DNA of 64,000 bases, taken from Euzebya tangerina. GTDB taxonomy: Bacteria > Actinomycetota > Nitriliruptoria > Euzebyales > Euzebyaceae. Under the pieces are notes generated by a model. The model was not told the origin of the DNA and did not search any database. It was given only the letters and a program-made list of their open reading frames with translations. The first letter of the stretch is position 1. Each line of letters begins with the position of its first letter. Position numbers and translations under genes: made by a program. The stretch covers positions 2,356,001 to 2,420,000 of the forward strand of contig NZ_PPDK01000001.1 of the NCBI RefSeq assembly GCF_003074135.1, read 5' to 3'. Positions 51,266 through 61,018 of this stretch are shown one piece after another.

Positions 51266-52459
51266 ATGACGCTGCTGGACCTGGACCCCATTCGAGCCCG
51301 CTTCCCGGCCCTGGCGGCCCAACAGGACGTGGTCCACACCTGCGCTCCAGGAGGGACCCAGATCCTCGACTCGGCACTGGATGCCATGCGTGACACCGCG
51401 ATCGCGGCCAATGCCAACGCCGGTGCGCCGTTTGCTGCGAGTCAAGCCGTCGAACTGGTCGTGACCCGGGCACGCGAGCGCCTGGGGGTGCTGCTGGGGT
51501 CCCAGCCGGAGTCGATCGTCTTCGGACCCAACATGACCACGCTGGCCTTCCACCTCAGCCACGCCTTGGACGAGGTGCTGGCCACCGGAGGCGAGATCGT
51601 CTGCACACGCCTGGACCACGACGCCAACGTGGCGCCATGGAGGGAGCTGGCCGCCAGGACCGACGCCACCATCCGCTGGATCGACATCACCTCCGACGGC
51701 AGCATCGACTCCTCGACGATCGCCGAAGCGATCACCGACCGGACACGTCTGGTCACCTTCCCACTGGCCTCGAACGCCCTGGGGTCGATCGTCGATCACG
51801 CCGAGATCGTCCGGGCGGCCCGAGCGGTCGGGGCGCTCACGATCATGGACGCCGTGCATGGAGCGCCACACCTGGCCATCGACCGGCTTGGCTGGGGCAT
51901 CGACGTGATCTTCTGCTCGCCGTACAAGTTCTTCGGCCCGCACGCGGGCGTGATGGCAGCCGATCCGGCCCTGCTGGCGCGCCTGACCCCCGACAGGGTG
52001 CGCCCGAGTCCGGACACCGGCCCCGATCGGTGGCAGACCGGGACGGCCAGCTTCGAGGCGATCGCGGGCTGCGGCGCTGCCGCGCAGTACCTGCTCGACG
52101 TCGGCATGGCGGCGATCGCGGCCCATGAGCGGTCGCTCACGGCGTTGGTCCTGGACGGGTTGGCCGAGCGACCGGGATGGCGGCTGCACGGGCACGATGA
52201 TCCCGAGTGGCGGACACCGACGTTCTCGATCACCCACGAACGGCTGTCGCCCGGGGACGTGACCGCCTCGTTGGCCGAATCCGGCGTCAACGCCTACGCC
52301 GGTCACTACTACGCCGTCGAGCCGATGGACCGACTCGGGTTGCTGGAGGAGGGGGGTGCCACCCGGTTGGGCTTCGTGCACTATCACGGCCCCGCTGATG
52401 TCGAGCGGGTCTTGGCCGCTCTGGACCTCGCGCACGAGGGGTCTGACCGGTCGTCGTGA
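51266..52459 (+). CDS. Class V aminotransferase (cysteine desulfurase-like)
   Basis: A 397-residue PLP enzyme of the SufS/CsdA-like 'cysteine desulfurase-like protein' branch. Blocks: IVFGPNMTTLAFHLSHAL, TRLDHDANVAPWRELAAR, SNALGSIVDHAEIVRAA, MDAVHGAPHLAID and the PLP Lys in FCSPYKFFGPHAGVM. The C-terminal part lacks the mobile active-site Cys loop of true NifS/SufS proteins, so it may not be a sulfur donor. It overlaps the pirin-like gene by 4 bases. Confidence 0.88.
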   Translation: MTLLDLDPIRARFPALAAQQDVVHTCAPGGTQILDSALDAMRDTAIAANANAGAPFAASQAVELVVTRARERLGVLLGSQPESIVFGPNMTTLAFHLSHALDEVLATGGEIVCTRLDHDANVAPWRELAARTDATIRWIDITSDGSIDSSTIAEAITDRTRLVTFPLASNALGSIVDHAEIVRAARAVGALTIMDAVHGAPHLAIDRLGWGIDVIFCSPYKFFGPHAGVMAADPALLARLTPDRVRPSPDTGPDRWQTGTASFEAIAGCGAAAQYLLDVGMAAIAAHERSLTALVLDGLAERPGWRLHGHDDPEWRTPTFSITHERLSPGDVTASLAESGVNAYAGHYYAVEPMDRLGLLEEGGATRLGFVHYHGPADVERVLAALDLAHEGSDRSS

Positions 52460-53385
52460 CCGTTCTCGGCAGGTTTCGACGTCGCAGCGGTAGACACCGC
52501 CGACCGGGCCTTCCGCGAGCCACGGGGGCACCGGTGGAGGTGGTGTCGGTGCACACCTGGGGCCGATCACACCAGCGACTCTCCGTCGAGGCGCTGCCTG
52601 CCGAGGGGCTCAGTCGGATCGGGCAGGTGATCCACGTCGGCTTGGACGGCCCGGGGCTGCTGCGGCCGGGTGATCGAACCGACCCGTCTGCGGTGTCGTT
52701 TCGCAGTGTGGCGGAGTTGACCGTCGTCACGGCCGGCGAGCTGGAGTTCCGCGACAGTCTGGGCAACCGCGGCGTCCTCACGACAGGCCAGGTCCGATTG
52801 CTCTCCGGAGGTGCCGGCGTCGTGAGCGAGATCGGCCCCTCACGAGCCATGCGACGCGACGGGGGCGACCACCAGACGTTGACAGTGAGGTGGCTCCAGC
52901 CTGGTCAGCCGGTGGTTCCCACGGTGCGGATGGCCGAGGAGATCCCCTCCGCCGGGCAGGGCCGGAGCACCATCGCCACACTCGTCGGCGCGGACGGTGC
53001 GGTCGCCGCGCCCGGTGGGATCCACGTCTGGGCCGCCGAGGTCGCCCCCGGGGCCACGGTTGATCTCCCCATCCCGCCGCAGCGGGTCGCGGGGATCGTC
53101 GTGCGGCGCGGCGCGGTCCTGGCCGGCGAGGCCCTGACGTCGGTCGAGGGTCCGGCCACGGCACTGTTCACCCCATCGGGGTCGGATCCGCAGCGTCTGA
53201 CGTTGGCCACGCAGCTGGAGGGGGACGACGGCGCCTCGGTCGTGGTCCTCGTCTCACCGGCGATGGACACACCTATGGTGCACCAGCACACGGTGCTGGC
53301 GGCCGGGGATGCAGAGGAGTTGGCCGGCGTGGTCGAGAACGCCAGGACCCCTGGCTTTGGTCCGCTGCCTCGACTTGATGGGTAG
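52456..53385 (+). CDS. Pirin-like bicupin protein with degenerate metal site
   Basis: A 309-residue protein with pirin layout: the N-terminal cupin has ELTVVTAGELEFRDSLGNRG and VRLLSGGAGVVSEIGPSRAM, and the C-terminal cupin has GGIHVWAAEVAPGATVDLPI. Ordinary pirins bind iron with three His and one Glu (HPHRG and GIVHSE motifs). Here those His residues are missing, so a metal-dependent dioxygenase activity is unlikely. The first 30 residues are Arg-rich. GTG start overlapping the aminotransferase stop. Function unknown. Confidence 0.78.
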   Translation: MTVLGRFRRRSGRHRRPGLPRATGAPVEVVSVHTWGRSHQRLSVEALPAEGLSRIGQVIHVGLDGPGLLRPGDRTDPSAVSFRSVAELTVVTAGELEFRDSLGNRGVLTTGQVRLLSGGAGVVSEIGPSRAMRRDGGDHQTLTVRWLQPGQPVVPTVRMAEEIPSAGQGRSTIATLVGADGAVAAPGGIHVWAAEVAPGATVDLPIPPQRVAGIVVRRGAVLAGEALTSVEGPATALFTPSGSDPQRLTLATQLEGDDGASVVVLVSPAMDTPMVHQHTVLAAGDAEELAGVVENARTPGFGPLPRLDG

Positions 53386-53475
53386 ACCGCAGGCGCTGCT
53401 GACCTCCGGCCCTACAACCGGTCACTACTGCACCGCAGCGAGGGACGGCGGGACCCGGTCGGGGTGGAGGGGACG

Positions 53476-54615
53476 TCATCGCCCGAGGCGACGCTGGTTG
53501 GGCACTTGGGGCAGCCGGGTCCACCAGCGGTGGTACCTCGCGAAGGGCGGGTCATTGTCGCCGAGGAAGGTCAGAAGAGCGGCCGCCTCCTGCTCCAGCG
53601 CACGCCAGGTCCGTTCGTCTTGTTCGGCGAAGCACGTGATCTCGACCAGGCCGTCCACGATGCGCCAGACTCCCACGACACGACCACCGACCAGCACCGT
53701 CGGAAGGCAGTCGCCATTCCGGCGGATGACCAGAGAGCGAACGGCGTCGTCGATGACGCGGGTCCGGTCGTGATAGGCGAACAGCAGGTTGTCCCACATG
53801 CCCAACAGTCGTGGGGGTGGCTCGGCCCCCTCGTCGGGCAGCACGCCATCGGCAACATCGAGCAGGGTTTGACCCTCGGGCCCGGTGAGGTTGCGGAGGT
53901 CCGACTGCCGGGCAGCGAGGGCCTGCCGAACCCGACTCCGGGGCACCAAGGCGAACTGCGCGATGTCGGCGATGCTGGCGGGACCGAACGCCCGCAGGTA
54001 CCGGTCCACCAGTCGGGCCAGAGCCTCGTTAGCGGCGTCCATGTCGCTCGGGTCGGGGGGCGCGGTGTCGGTCGCGACGTACCGGTCGGTCCCGTGGAAT
54101 CCCCAGGGACCGTCGGTCGGCGCGCGAGTGATCGGCGCGATGTGCCGCAGCGCCCACCACAGCCGATCAGGGTCCGGGCTGCGAGCTGCCAAGTGCTCGC
54201 GGACCTCCCTGGGGGAACGGGGAGTGCGGAGAAGCCTGATCACGTCCTCGACCGCCTCGTCGGCGTCGGAAGGGGAGAGCCCCGCCTCCCGATAGCGACG
54301 GTCGTCCAGGCGGGCGCTGCGGAGCGTTGGGGTCATCGCGGCGAGCAGCCAGGGGTGATCCTCGACGCGGGCGGCGTGGATGGTGACCCGCAGGAGGTTC
54401 GCGCGGACGAGGCGGCCCTGGCGGAAGGCCTCAGCGACCTGGCTGGTCGTCACCGTCTCAAGCCGGTTCCAGATGGCCAGGTGCACGGCAGGGGGGTGCT
54501 GGGCCTGGACGGCGACGACGTCGGCCACAACCCGCTCCACGCTGAAGTCAGAGCGCTCCAGGAGGTGTTGGCGGGCCATCGTCGCCAGGGTCAGCGCGTG
54601 CGCGGTCAGTTGTGG
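53476..54615 (-). CDS. Winged-helix DNA-binding protein, AlkZ/HTH_42 family
   Basis: A 379-residue protein of the HTH_42/AlkZ family. It contains the QxQ element (VAVQAQHPPAVHLAIWNR) that in AlkZ-type enzymes marks the DNA glycosylase site for bulky or crosslinked bases. Other family blocks: LVRANLLRVTIHAARVEDHP, RAFGPASIADIAQFALVPRS, LLGMWDNLLFAYHDRTRVID, and the tail VEITCFAEQDERTWRALEQE. It may repair alkylated DNA or act in resistance; the actual substrate is unknown. GTG start chosen because GAGG lies 7 bases upstream; a GTG 45 bases earlier is also possible. Confidence 0.82.
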   Translation of the reverse strand, partial: PQLTAHALTLATMARQHLLERSDFSVERVVADVVAVQAQHPPAVHLAIWNRLETVTTSQVAEAFRQGRLVRANLLRVTIHAARVEDHPWLLAAMTPTLRSARLDDRRYREAGLSPSDADEAVEDVIRLLRTPRSPREVREHLAARSPDPDRLWWALRHIAPITRAPTDGPWGFHGTDRYVATDTAPPDPSDMDAANEALARLVDRYLRAFGPASIADIAQFALVPRSRVRQALAARQSDLRNLTGPEGQTLLDVADGVLPDEGAEPPPRLLGMWDNLLFAYHDRTRVIDDAVRSLVIRRNGDCLPTVLVGGRVVGVWRIVDGLVEITCFAEQDERTWRALEQEAAALLTFLGDNDPPFARYHRWWTRLPQVPNQRRLGR

Positions 54616-54735
54616 CACGACGGCGCCTCGAGGGTCTTGAACGTCCGGGCCAAGATGCACACATACCGCGGTGCTACGTCGAAGAGTCCCTCCCGGCCGA
54701 GCGTAGGGGACGTGCGCGGGATCAGCCGAAGACGG

Positions 54736-54919
54736 TCAGGCATCGAGCCAGCGTCGTTCGTCCTCGCTGAGCTCAGCGGCCAACTCGCGACCCATGTGGT
54801 CTTGGCGAAGCAGTCTGACGGCTTGGTCAGTGTCTCCGACACTGTGCTGCTGCGGCGCTCGGCCAGGCGCTGCAACGTCGCCTGCGTCGCCCGGTCGATG
54901 CCACCGTGGCAAGGTCCAT
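54736..54919 (-). pseudogene. Frameshifted ribbon-helix-helix antitoxin remnant
   Basis: Three frames together read a standard RHH antitoxin: MDLATV in the first, IDRATQATLQRLAERRSSTV and SETLTK in the second, then AVRLLRQDHMGRELAAELSE and DERRWLDA-stop in the third. Two single-base deletions would restore one frame. An overlapping ATG (ATGCCTGA) starts MPDRLRLIPR, which looks like the beginning of the partner toxin, but sequence similarity ends there. So this is a dead toxin-antitoxin locus. The rest of 54616-55025 shows nothing else I can name. Confidence 0.6.
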
Positions 54920-55025
54920 GGGTCAAAGTCTGCCCCTCTGGTGGTGCTGGTGGTCGTGAGACCTGCGGCAACAGCGGGCGATCATGCTGATCGGTGGCGG
55001 CGATGGCACTGACCTGCGGTTTCAG

Positions 55026-55099
55026 TGGAGCGGGTGAGGAGAATCGAACTCCCGTAGCTAGCTTGGAAGGCTAGGGTTCTACCATTGAACTACACCCGC
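55026..55099 (-). tRNA. tRNA-Gly (anticodon TCC)
   Basis: Acceptor GCGGGTG/CACCCGC, D-loop AGTTCAATGGTAGAA, anticodon loop CTTCCAA giving TCC, T-arm GAGTTCGATTCTC. CCA is encoded after discriminator T. Confidence 0.95.
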
Positions 55100-55275
55100 A
55101 GAGTGCGGTGAGTGTAGCGCGGGGGCAAACCAGACTCACCGAGCTGTTGTCGCGGCGCCGGCTGATCGATCGATCTAAAATCGGTCTTAGCAGTGATTAG
55201 TCCCCCGTAGACGGGGAATGCTGCCTCAAGCTGGAAGCCACATTTGGTTCCGTAGCCGTTGGAGGCAAAGAGCAC

Positions 55276-56001
55276 ATGCAGACCGATGACCTCAGCCGTA
55301 GACACGCGATGTGGATCGCGAAGAACGTCGCACGGACAGATCAGTCTCCGCTGACGGCGTCCGACATCATGGCGCTCGAAGCGACCTTCGAGCCCCGCCG
55401 GGTGGAAGCGGGCACGGTCTTGGCCAGTACGGGATCCGAGGCCGACGCCGTTCACATCGTCCGAGACGGCCGGGTCCACCTCGCGATCCGGGCTGCGGGG
55501 ACGGGGCGTCAGACCATCGGAATCGTCGGGCCAGGCTGTGTGGTCGGCGATGTGCCGATCCTGACCCAGGAGCTGACGTCGTCCGACGCGTATGCCGACG
55601 TCGACACAACCTTGTTGACCGCGGACCGCACGGACTTCGTCAACATGCTCCGCGAGTCACCGACGCTGTCCATCCGCTGGGCAACGTCCATGGCGCAACG
55701 CATCGAGCGTCAGCAGGCACGCACGGTCACGCTCTTGACCAAGGACCTCGCCGCACAGATCGCCACGATCCTCTGGGAATTCCGCAAGGAGGAGGAGGGT
55801 GTCTGGCGGGTTCGGATGCCGCACCAGACCATCGCCCACCTTCTGGGAGCTCGCCGGCAGTCGGTCAGCCGCGTGCTCGGCCAGCTCCGTCGTGAGGGAC
55901 TCGTACAGTCGCGATACGGCTCGGTCGAGTTGACCGACCTGCAGGGCATCGCCTCCCTGGCCGGCATGAAGACCGTCGAGGACCTGGCCCAGTCGGCGTA
56001 G
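55276..56001 (+). CDS. Crp/Fnr-family transcription regulator
   Basis: A 241-residue protein. N-terminal cyclic-nucleotide-binding-type beta-roll (residues about 25-140: VLASTGSEADAVHIVRDGRV, IGIVGPGCVVGDVPILTQE), dimer helix, and a C-terminal winged helix (MPHQTIAHLLGARRQSVSRV, LGQLRREGLVQSRYGSVELT). The effector is not obvious: no FNR-type Cys cluster, and the cAMP-contact Arg/Ser pair is not clear. Single gene with a long leader (about 170 bases) that can fold into several hairpins. Regulon unknown. Confidence 0.9.
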   Translation: MQTDDLSRRHAMWIAKNVARTDQSPLTASDIMALEATFEPRRVEAGTVLASTGSEADAVHIVRDGRVHLAIRAAGTGRQTIGIVGPGCVVGDVPILTQELTSSDAYADVDTTLLTADRTDFVNMLRESPTLSIRWATSMAQRIERQQARTVTLLTKDLAAQIATILWEFRKEEEGVWRVRMPHQTIAHLLGARRQSVSRVLGQLRREGLVQSRYGSVELTDLQGIASLAGMKTVEDLAQSA

Positions 56002-56065
56002 CTCAGTCCAGCCCTGTCTGGCTCCAGAACGGCTACCGTAGGCTCGTTGGTCGCGAGAAGACCAT

Positions 56066-56142
56066 CGGGACGTGGCGCAGCTTGGTAGCGCACCTGCTTT
56101 GGGAGCAGGGGGTCGCCGGTTCAAATCCGGCCGTCCCGACCA
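56066..56142 (+). tRNA. tRNA-Pro (anticodon TGG)
   Basis: Acceptor CGGGACG/CGTCCCG, anticodon loop TTTGGGA giving TGG, T-arm CCGGTTCAAATCCGG, discriminator A and encoded CCA. Confidence 0.95.
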
Positions 56143-56262
56143 CAGTGATCCCGGCCATCGCGTGCACGACCCGCGATCACGATCCTGAACGTCCGTGGCC
56201 ACGACGTCGGCGAGCGGCAACCCGTATGGCTGCGTAGATTCGCGGTCGCCCTCACCGCCTGA

Positions 56263-57732
<1,470 letters not shown>

Positions 57733-57734
57733 CG

Positions 57735-58535
57735 TCAGAGGACGGCTGACTCACTGGGCCGGTCGGACCGGATCAGCGTCATGATCTCCGGGCCGTCCTT
57801 GGTGATGGCCACGGTGTGCTCGCTGTGGGCGGTCAGGCAGCCCGTGGCGCTCTTCAGCGTCCAGCCGTCGGCGTCGGTGACCAGTTCGGCGGTGTCGGCC
57901 ATCACCCACGGCTCCAGCGCGACCAGCAGCCCGGGCCGCAGCTTCGGCCCGCGGCCCCCGCGTCCGTCGTTGGGGACGTGGGGGTCCTGGTGCATGGTCG
58001 AGCCGATGCCGTGCCCGCCGAAGTCGGTGTTGATCGAGTAGCCCGCCTCGCCCAGCACCTGCCCGATCGTGTGCGAGATGTCACCGATCCGGTTGCCGGG
58101 CACCGCGGCGTCGATACCGGCAGCCAGGGCCCGCTGGGTCACGTCGATCAACGCCTCTGCGCCAGCCGGCCGGGACTCGCCTACGACGAAGCTGATGGCG
58201 GAGTCCGCGGCCACACCCCCGATCATCACGGCCAGGTCCAGGGTGAGCAGGTCACCGTCCTGCAGGTCGTAGTCGTGCGGCAGGCCGTGGAGCACCGCAT
58301 CGTTGACCGCGGTGCAGATGTAGTGACCGAACGGACCTCGCCCGAACGCAGGCTCGTAGTCGACGTAGCACGATGTTGCGCCGGCCTCGGCGATCATCTC
58401 GCGAGTCCACTCGTCGATCTCGAGCAGGTTGGTGCCCACCGACGCACGGTCCCGCATGGTGCGCAGGATCTCGGCGACGACCGCGCCCGTCTCCCGTGCC
58501 TGGCCGATGCGGGCAGGGCTGAGGATCTCGATCAA
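57735..58535 (-). CDS. map: Methionine aminopeptidase, type I
   Basis: A 266-residue enzyme that removes the initiator Met. Metal ligands are present: Asp in LLTLDLAVMIGG and Asp in GVAADSAISF, His in GGHGIGSTMHQDPHVPN, and Glu in LVALEPWVM and SEHTVAIT. Substrate His in GFGHYICTAVND-type context (PFGHYICTAVNDAVLHG). Single gene not next to secY/infA, so it may be a second copy. Its stop almost touches the argG stop within a CTGACGTCAG palindrome. Confidence 0.94.
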   Translation of the reverse strand: MIEILSPARIGQARETGAVVAEILRTMRDRASVGTNLLEIDEWTREMIAEAGATSCYVDYEPAFGRGPFGHYICTAVNDAVLHGLPHDYDLQDGDLLTLDLAVMIGGVAADSAISFVVGESRPAGAEALIDVTQRALAAGIDAAVPGNRIGDISHTIGQVLGEAGYSINTDFGGHGIGSTMHQDPHVPNDGRGGRGPKLRPGLLVALEPWVMADTAELVTDADGWTLKSATGCLTAHSEHTVAITKDGPEIMTLIRSDRPSESAVL

Positions 58536-58573
58536 CGTGAGGCCTTTCGACGACGGATGCGGTCGGCCCCAAC

Positions 58574-58981
58574 CTATTCCTCGGTGCGCGCGGCGACCGC
58601 CTCGACCTCGAACAGGATGTCGGGGAGGGCGAGCCCCGCAACCCCGATGACCGTCTGCGTCGGCAGGTCGGCCGGCCAGTGCCCTCCCACCACGGCCGAC
58701 ACCGCTCCGAGGCGCTCGAAGTCAAGCCCGACCACGTAGGTGCGGAGTTGCACGACGTCGCGGAATTCCAGTCCGTGAGCGGCCAGTGCCACGCCGAGGT
58801 TGGCGAATGCCTGCTCGACCTGCTCACCGAACTCAGGCGACGTGGCGGCTCCGTCGGGGCCGGACCCGTACTGGCCGGCGACGAACACCAGTCGCGCGTC
58901 TGCTGCGACCGCCGCGGTGTGGCTGTAGCCGAAGGGGGTCGGGTCGTGCAGGTCGGAGGGGTTGATGAACGTGCTGGTCAT
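58574..58981 (-). CDS. RidA/YjgF family protein
   Basis: A 135-residue protein with the Rid fold (FGYSHTAAVAADARLVFVAG, QVEQAFANLGVALAAHGLEF, DVVQLRTYVVGLDFERLGAV). The imine-deaminase Arg of true RidA (near residue 105, in a P-x-R-x-x-x-x-V context) is replaced here by Thr (PTQTVIGVAGLALPD), so it may belong to a Rid subgroup without deaminase activity. AAGGAG lies 6 bases before the chosen ATG. Divergent from the WYL regulator, sharing a palindromic promoter region. Confidence 0.88.
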   Translation of the reverse strand: MTSTFINPSDLHDPTPFGYSHTAAVAADARLVFVAGQYGSGPDGAATSPEFGEQVEQAFANLGVALAAHGLEFRDVVQLRTYVVGLDFERLGAVSAVVGGHWPADLPTQTVIGVAGLALPDILFEVEAVAARTEE

Positions 58982-59034
58982 GGCGAACTCCTTCGGTGGT
59001 TTCGGAACGGCACGACCACCGTGGATCCCGAACC

Positions 59035-59063
59035 TTGACAACCGATGTCAGTGTTTGGAGATA
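59035..59063 (+). promoter_or_regulatory. Promoter TTGACA-17-GAGATA with palindrome TGACA-ACCGA-TGTCA
   Basis: Consensus -35, optimal spacer and a fair -10 ahead of the WYL regulator. The perfect 5-5-5 inverted repeat (59036-59050) overlaps the -35, and lies between ridA and the regulator, a likely autoregulatory operator. Confidence 0.6.
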
Positions 59064-59075
59064 CCGTGAGCCATC

Positions 59076-60038
59076 GTGCGAGCCAGCCGCCTGATCGACC
59101 TCCTCGTCCGCCTGCAACTGAGCGGTGGAGCCTCGGCGACGGAGCTGGCTGAGGAGTTCGCCGTCTCCGTCCGAACGGTCTATCGCGACGTGGAGGCGCT
59201 TCGCGCGGCCGGTGTCCCGGTCTTCACCGAGGTGGGACGGGCCGGCGGGATCAGGATTGACCCCGCCTACCGGATCGCCGGCCTTCCCCGGCTGGACTTG
59301 ACGGAAGCCCGCAGTGTCCTGTTCGCCGTTGTCCCAGCCATCGCCGACCAGCTCGGCTTCGACGCCGGTGTCGCCGATCGGGCGCTCCTGCCGGCCATGG
59401 AGACCTCGGCGGAGCACGCCGCTCGCGTCGTCAGGGACCGGCTGCTGGTCGAGCCCACGCACTGGTTCGAGCCGCCCGAGCAGACGCCGGCCCTGGCGGA
59501 GGTGGCCCGCGCCGTCTGGGCATCCCGCGAGCTGCGGCTCACCTACCGGGAAGACGTGATGGAGGTGCGTCCCCTGGGCCTGATCTTCAAGGGCAACACC
59601 TGGTACCTCCTCGCCCAACCGGTGCGGTCCGGCCGCAACCGCCTCCTGCGACTGTCGCGGATCAGCCAGGCCGACGTGCTCAGTCGCCGGTTCGCCCGGC
59701 CAGAGGACTTCGACCTCGCAACCGCCTGGACCCAGCAGCGCGAGAGCTTCCTTGAGCGCATGCGTCCTACGTACCGCACGCAGGTGCGGGTCGCCCCGAC
59801 GGCGGAGCCGCTGCTCGCCACCCTGGCCGAGGCACGGCCCGAGCTGCCGCTCCCCCCAGTCACCCGGCGGGATGGACGCGGCTGGGCCGAGTTGGTGCTC
59901 CACTTCGACGACGGCGATCGTGCCACCAGCCAACTCCTCCGCTTCGGAGCCGACCTCGAGGTGCTGGGCCCGGCCGAGCTGCGGGTCCGCATGCAGCAGA
60001 CAGCCGCCCGGCTGGCGCAGCTGTACGAGGCCCCGTGA
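59076..60038 (+). CDS. WYL-domain HTH transcription regulator
   Basis: A 320-residue YafY-type regulator. N-terminal winged helix (RLIDLLVRLQLSGGASATEL, AEEFAVSVRTVYRDVEALRA), then the WYL domain with LTYREDVMEVRPLGLIFKGN and TWYLLAQPV (Trp-Tyr-Leu), and a WCX-like C-terminal part. WYL domains sense small or nucleic-acid ligands. Divergent from ridA, so ridA is its likely target. GTG start. Confidence 0.9.
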   Translation: MRASRLIDLLVRLQLSGGASATELAEEFAVSVRTVYRDVEALRAAGVPVFTEVGRAGGIRIDPAYRIAGLPRLDLTEARSVLFAVVPAIADQLGFDAGVADRALLPAMETSAEHAARVVRDRLLVEPTHWFEPPEQTPALAEVARAVWASRELRLTYREDVMEVRPLGLIFKGNTWYLLAQPVRSGRNRLLRLSRISQADVLSRRFARPEDFDLATAWTQQRESFLERMRPTYRTQVRVAPTAEPLLATLAEARPELPLPPVTRRDGRGWAELVLHFDDGDRATSQLLRFGADLEVLGPAELRVRMQQTAARLAQLYEAP

Positions 60039-60087
60039 TCGCTACGCTGCTTGGGCCGTCCCGTCGAGCCCACGAGTGAGCCAGCCC

Positions 60088-60891
60088 ATGCCGGAGTCAT
60101 CGTCCGCCCCCGTTCGCCTCGAGCGCGACGGGCACATCGCCATCGTCACCCTGGACCGCGCCGAGAAGCTCAACGCGCAAACCGTCACGATGTGGCAAGC
60201 CCTGGCCGAGATCGGGGCCGAGTTGGCAGCCGACGACGATGTGCGCGTCGCCGTCGTCCGCGGCGCCGGCCGGTCGTTCTCGGCGGGACTGGACCTGCAG
60301 GACATGGCCACTCGTCTTCGGGACGCCGGGGCAGACCGCTCCGCGACGGAGGACGAGCAGACCGGCTCGTGGGCACAGGCCTCCACCGCCTGGCTCGCGG
60401 ACGCGCCGTTCCCGACCATCGCGGCGGTGCGTGGCCACGCCTATGGGGCCGGGCTGCAGCTGGCGCTGGGAGCCGACATCCGAATCGCCTCCACCACGGC
60501 CAGACTGGCGGCCATGGAGGCCAAGTACAGCCTGGTCCCCGACATGGGCGCGGTGGAGTGGCTGCCGCGGCTGGTCGGGCCGGCGAAGGCCGCCGAGATG
60601 ATCTACCTCACGCAGGTGGTGGAGGCCGACGAGGCACTCCGCATCGGGCTGGTCAATCGTGTGGTGCCTGATGAGGGGCTGGACGAGGCGGCCATGGCGA
60701 CCGCCACCCAACTGGCACAGACGGCACCGCGTGCCCTGCGGCACGCCAAGGCCCTGCTCCGCCAGGCATACCTGCAACCCGGTACGGCTATCGCCGCGTC
60801 GCTGACCGCGCAGCGGGAACTGATCGCCTCGCCTGACTTCGCCGAGGCGGTCGCCGCGATGCTCGAGAACCGTCCGGCTCGATACGCCTAG
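60088..60891 (+). CDS. Enoyl-CoA hydratase/isomerase family protein
   Basis: A 267-residue crotonase. Oxyanion-hole segments are RSFSAGLDLQDMA and GHAYGAGLQLALGADIRIAS. The hydratase Glu positions read MEAKYSLVPDMGAVEWL: one acidic residue is kept (Asp in PDMG), as in several dienoyl-CoA isomerases, so hydratase activity is uncertain. Probably fatty acid or aromatic acid degradation. A GTG four codons upstream (60076) is an alternative start. TACGCT about 38 bases upstream may be the -10. Confidence 0.88.
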   Translation: MPESSSAPVRLERDGHIAIVTLDRAEKLNAQTVTMWQALAEIGAELAADDDVRVAVVRGAGRSFSAGLDLQDMATRLRDAGADRSATEDEQTGSWAQASTAWLADAPFPTIAAVRGHAYGAGLQLALGADIRIASTTARLAAMEAKYSLVPDMGAVEWLPRLVGPAKAAEMIYLTQVVEADEALRIGLVNRVVPDEGLDEAAMATATQLAQTAPRALRHAKALLRQAYLQPGTAIAASLTAQRELIASPDFAEAVAAMLENRPARYA

Positions 60892-61018
60892 AAGTCCAGC
60901 TTCGACATCTGGCTGCGATGGCCTCGCCCACCTCCTCCATCTGCGCGTCCAACAGGACCTTCCCGGCTTGCTGGACGACCTCCTGCTCCTCCTCGTCGAG
61001 CTCGGCCGCGGCGGTCAG
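60888..61018 (-). pseudogene. Short coding remnant downstream of TetR (frameshifted)
   Basis: Right at the TetR stop, a frame reads LTAAAELDEEEQEVVQQAGK then VLLDAQMEEVGEAIAA, protein-like and acidic. A one-base shift then reads QMSKLDF and a stop overlapping the opposing crotonase stop (CTAG). The last 43-residue stretch looks like the end of a lost or broken gene of the TetR operon. No family recognised; low confidence. Confidence 0.35.

Noticed and set aside
55100-55275. Possible c-di-GMP riboswitch in the leader of the Crp/Fnr gene
   Set aside because: GGGCAAACC-like and GGCAAAG-like strings are present, but the GNRA-receptor arrangement and the GGGACGCAAAGCC core are missing. Only ordinary hairpins (for example CCCCGT-AG-ACGGGG) are seen.
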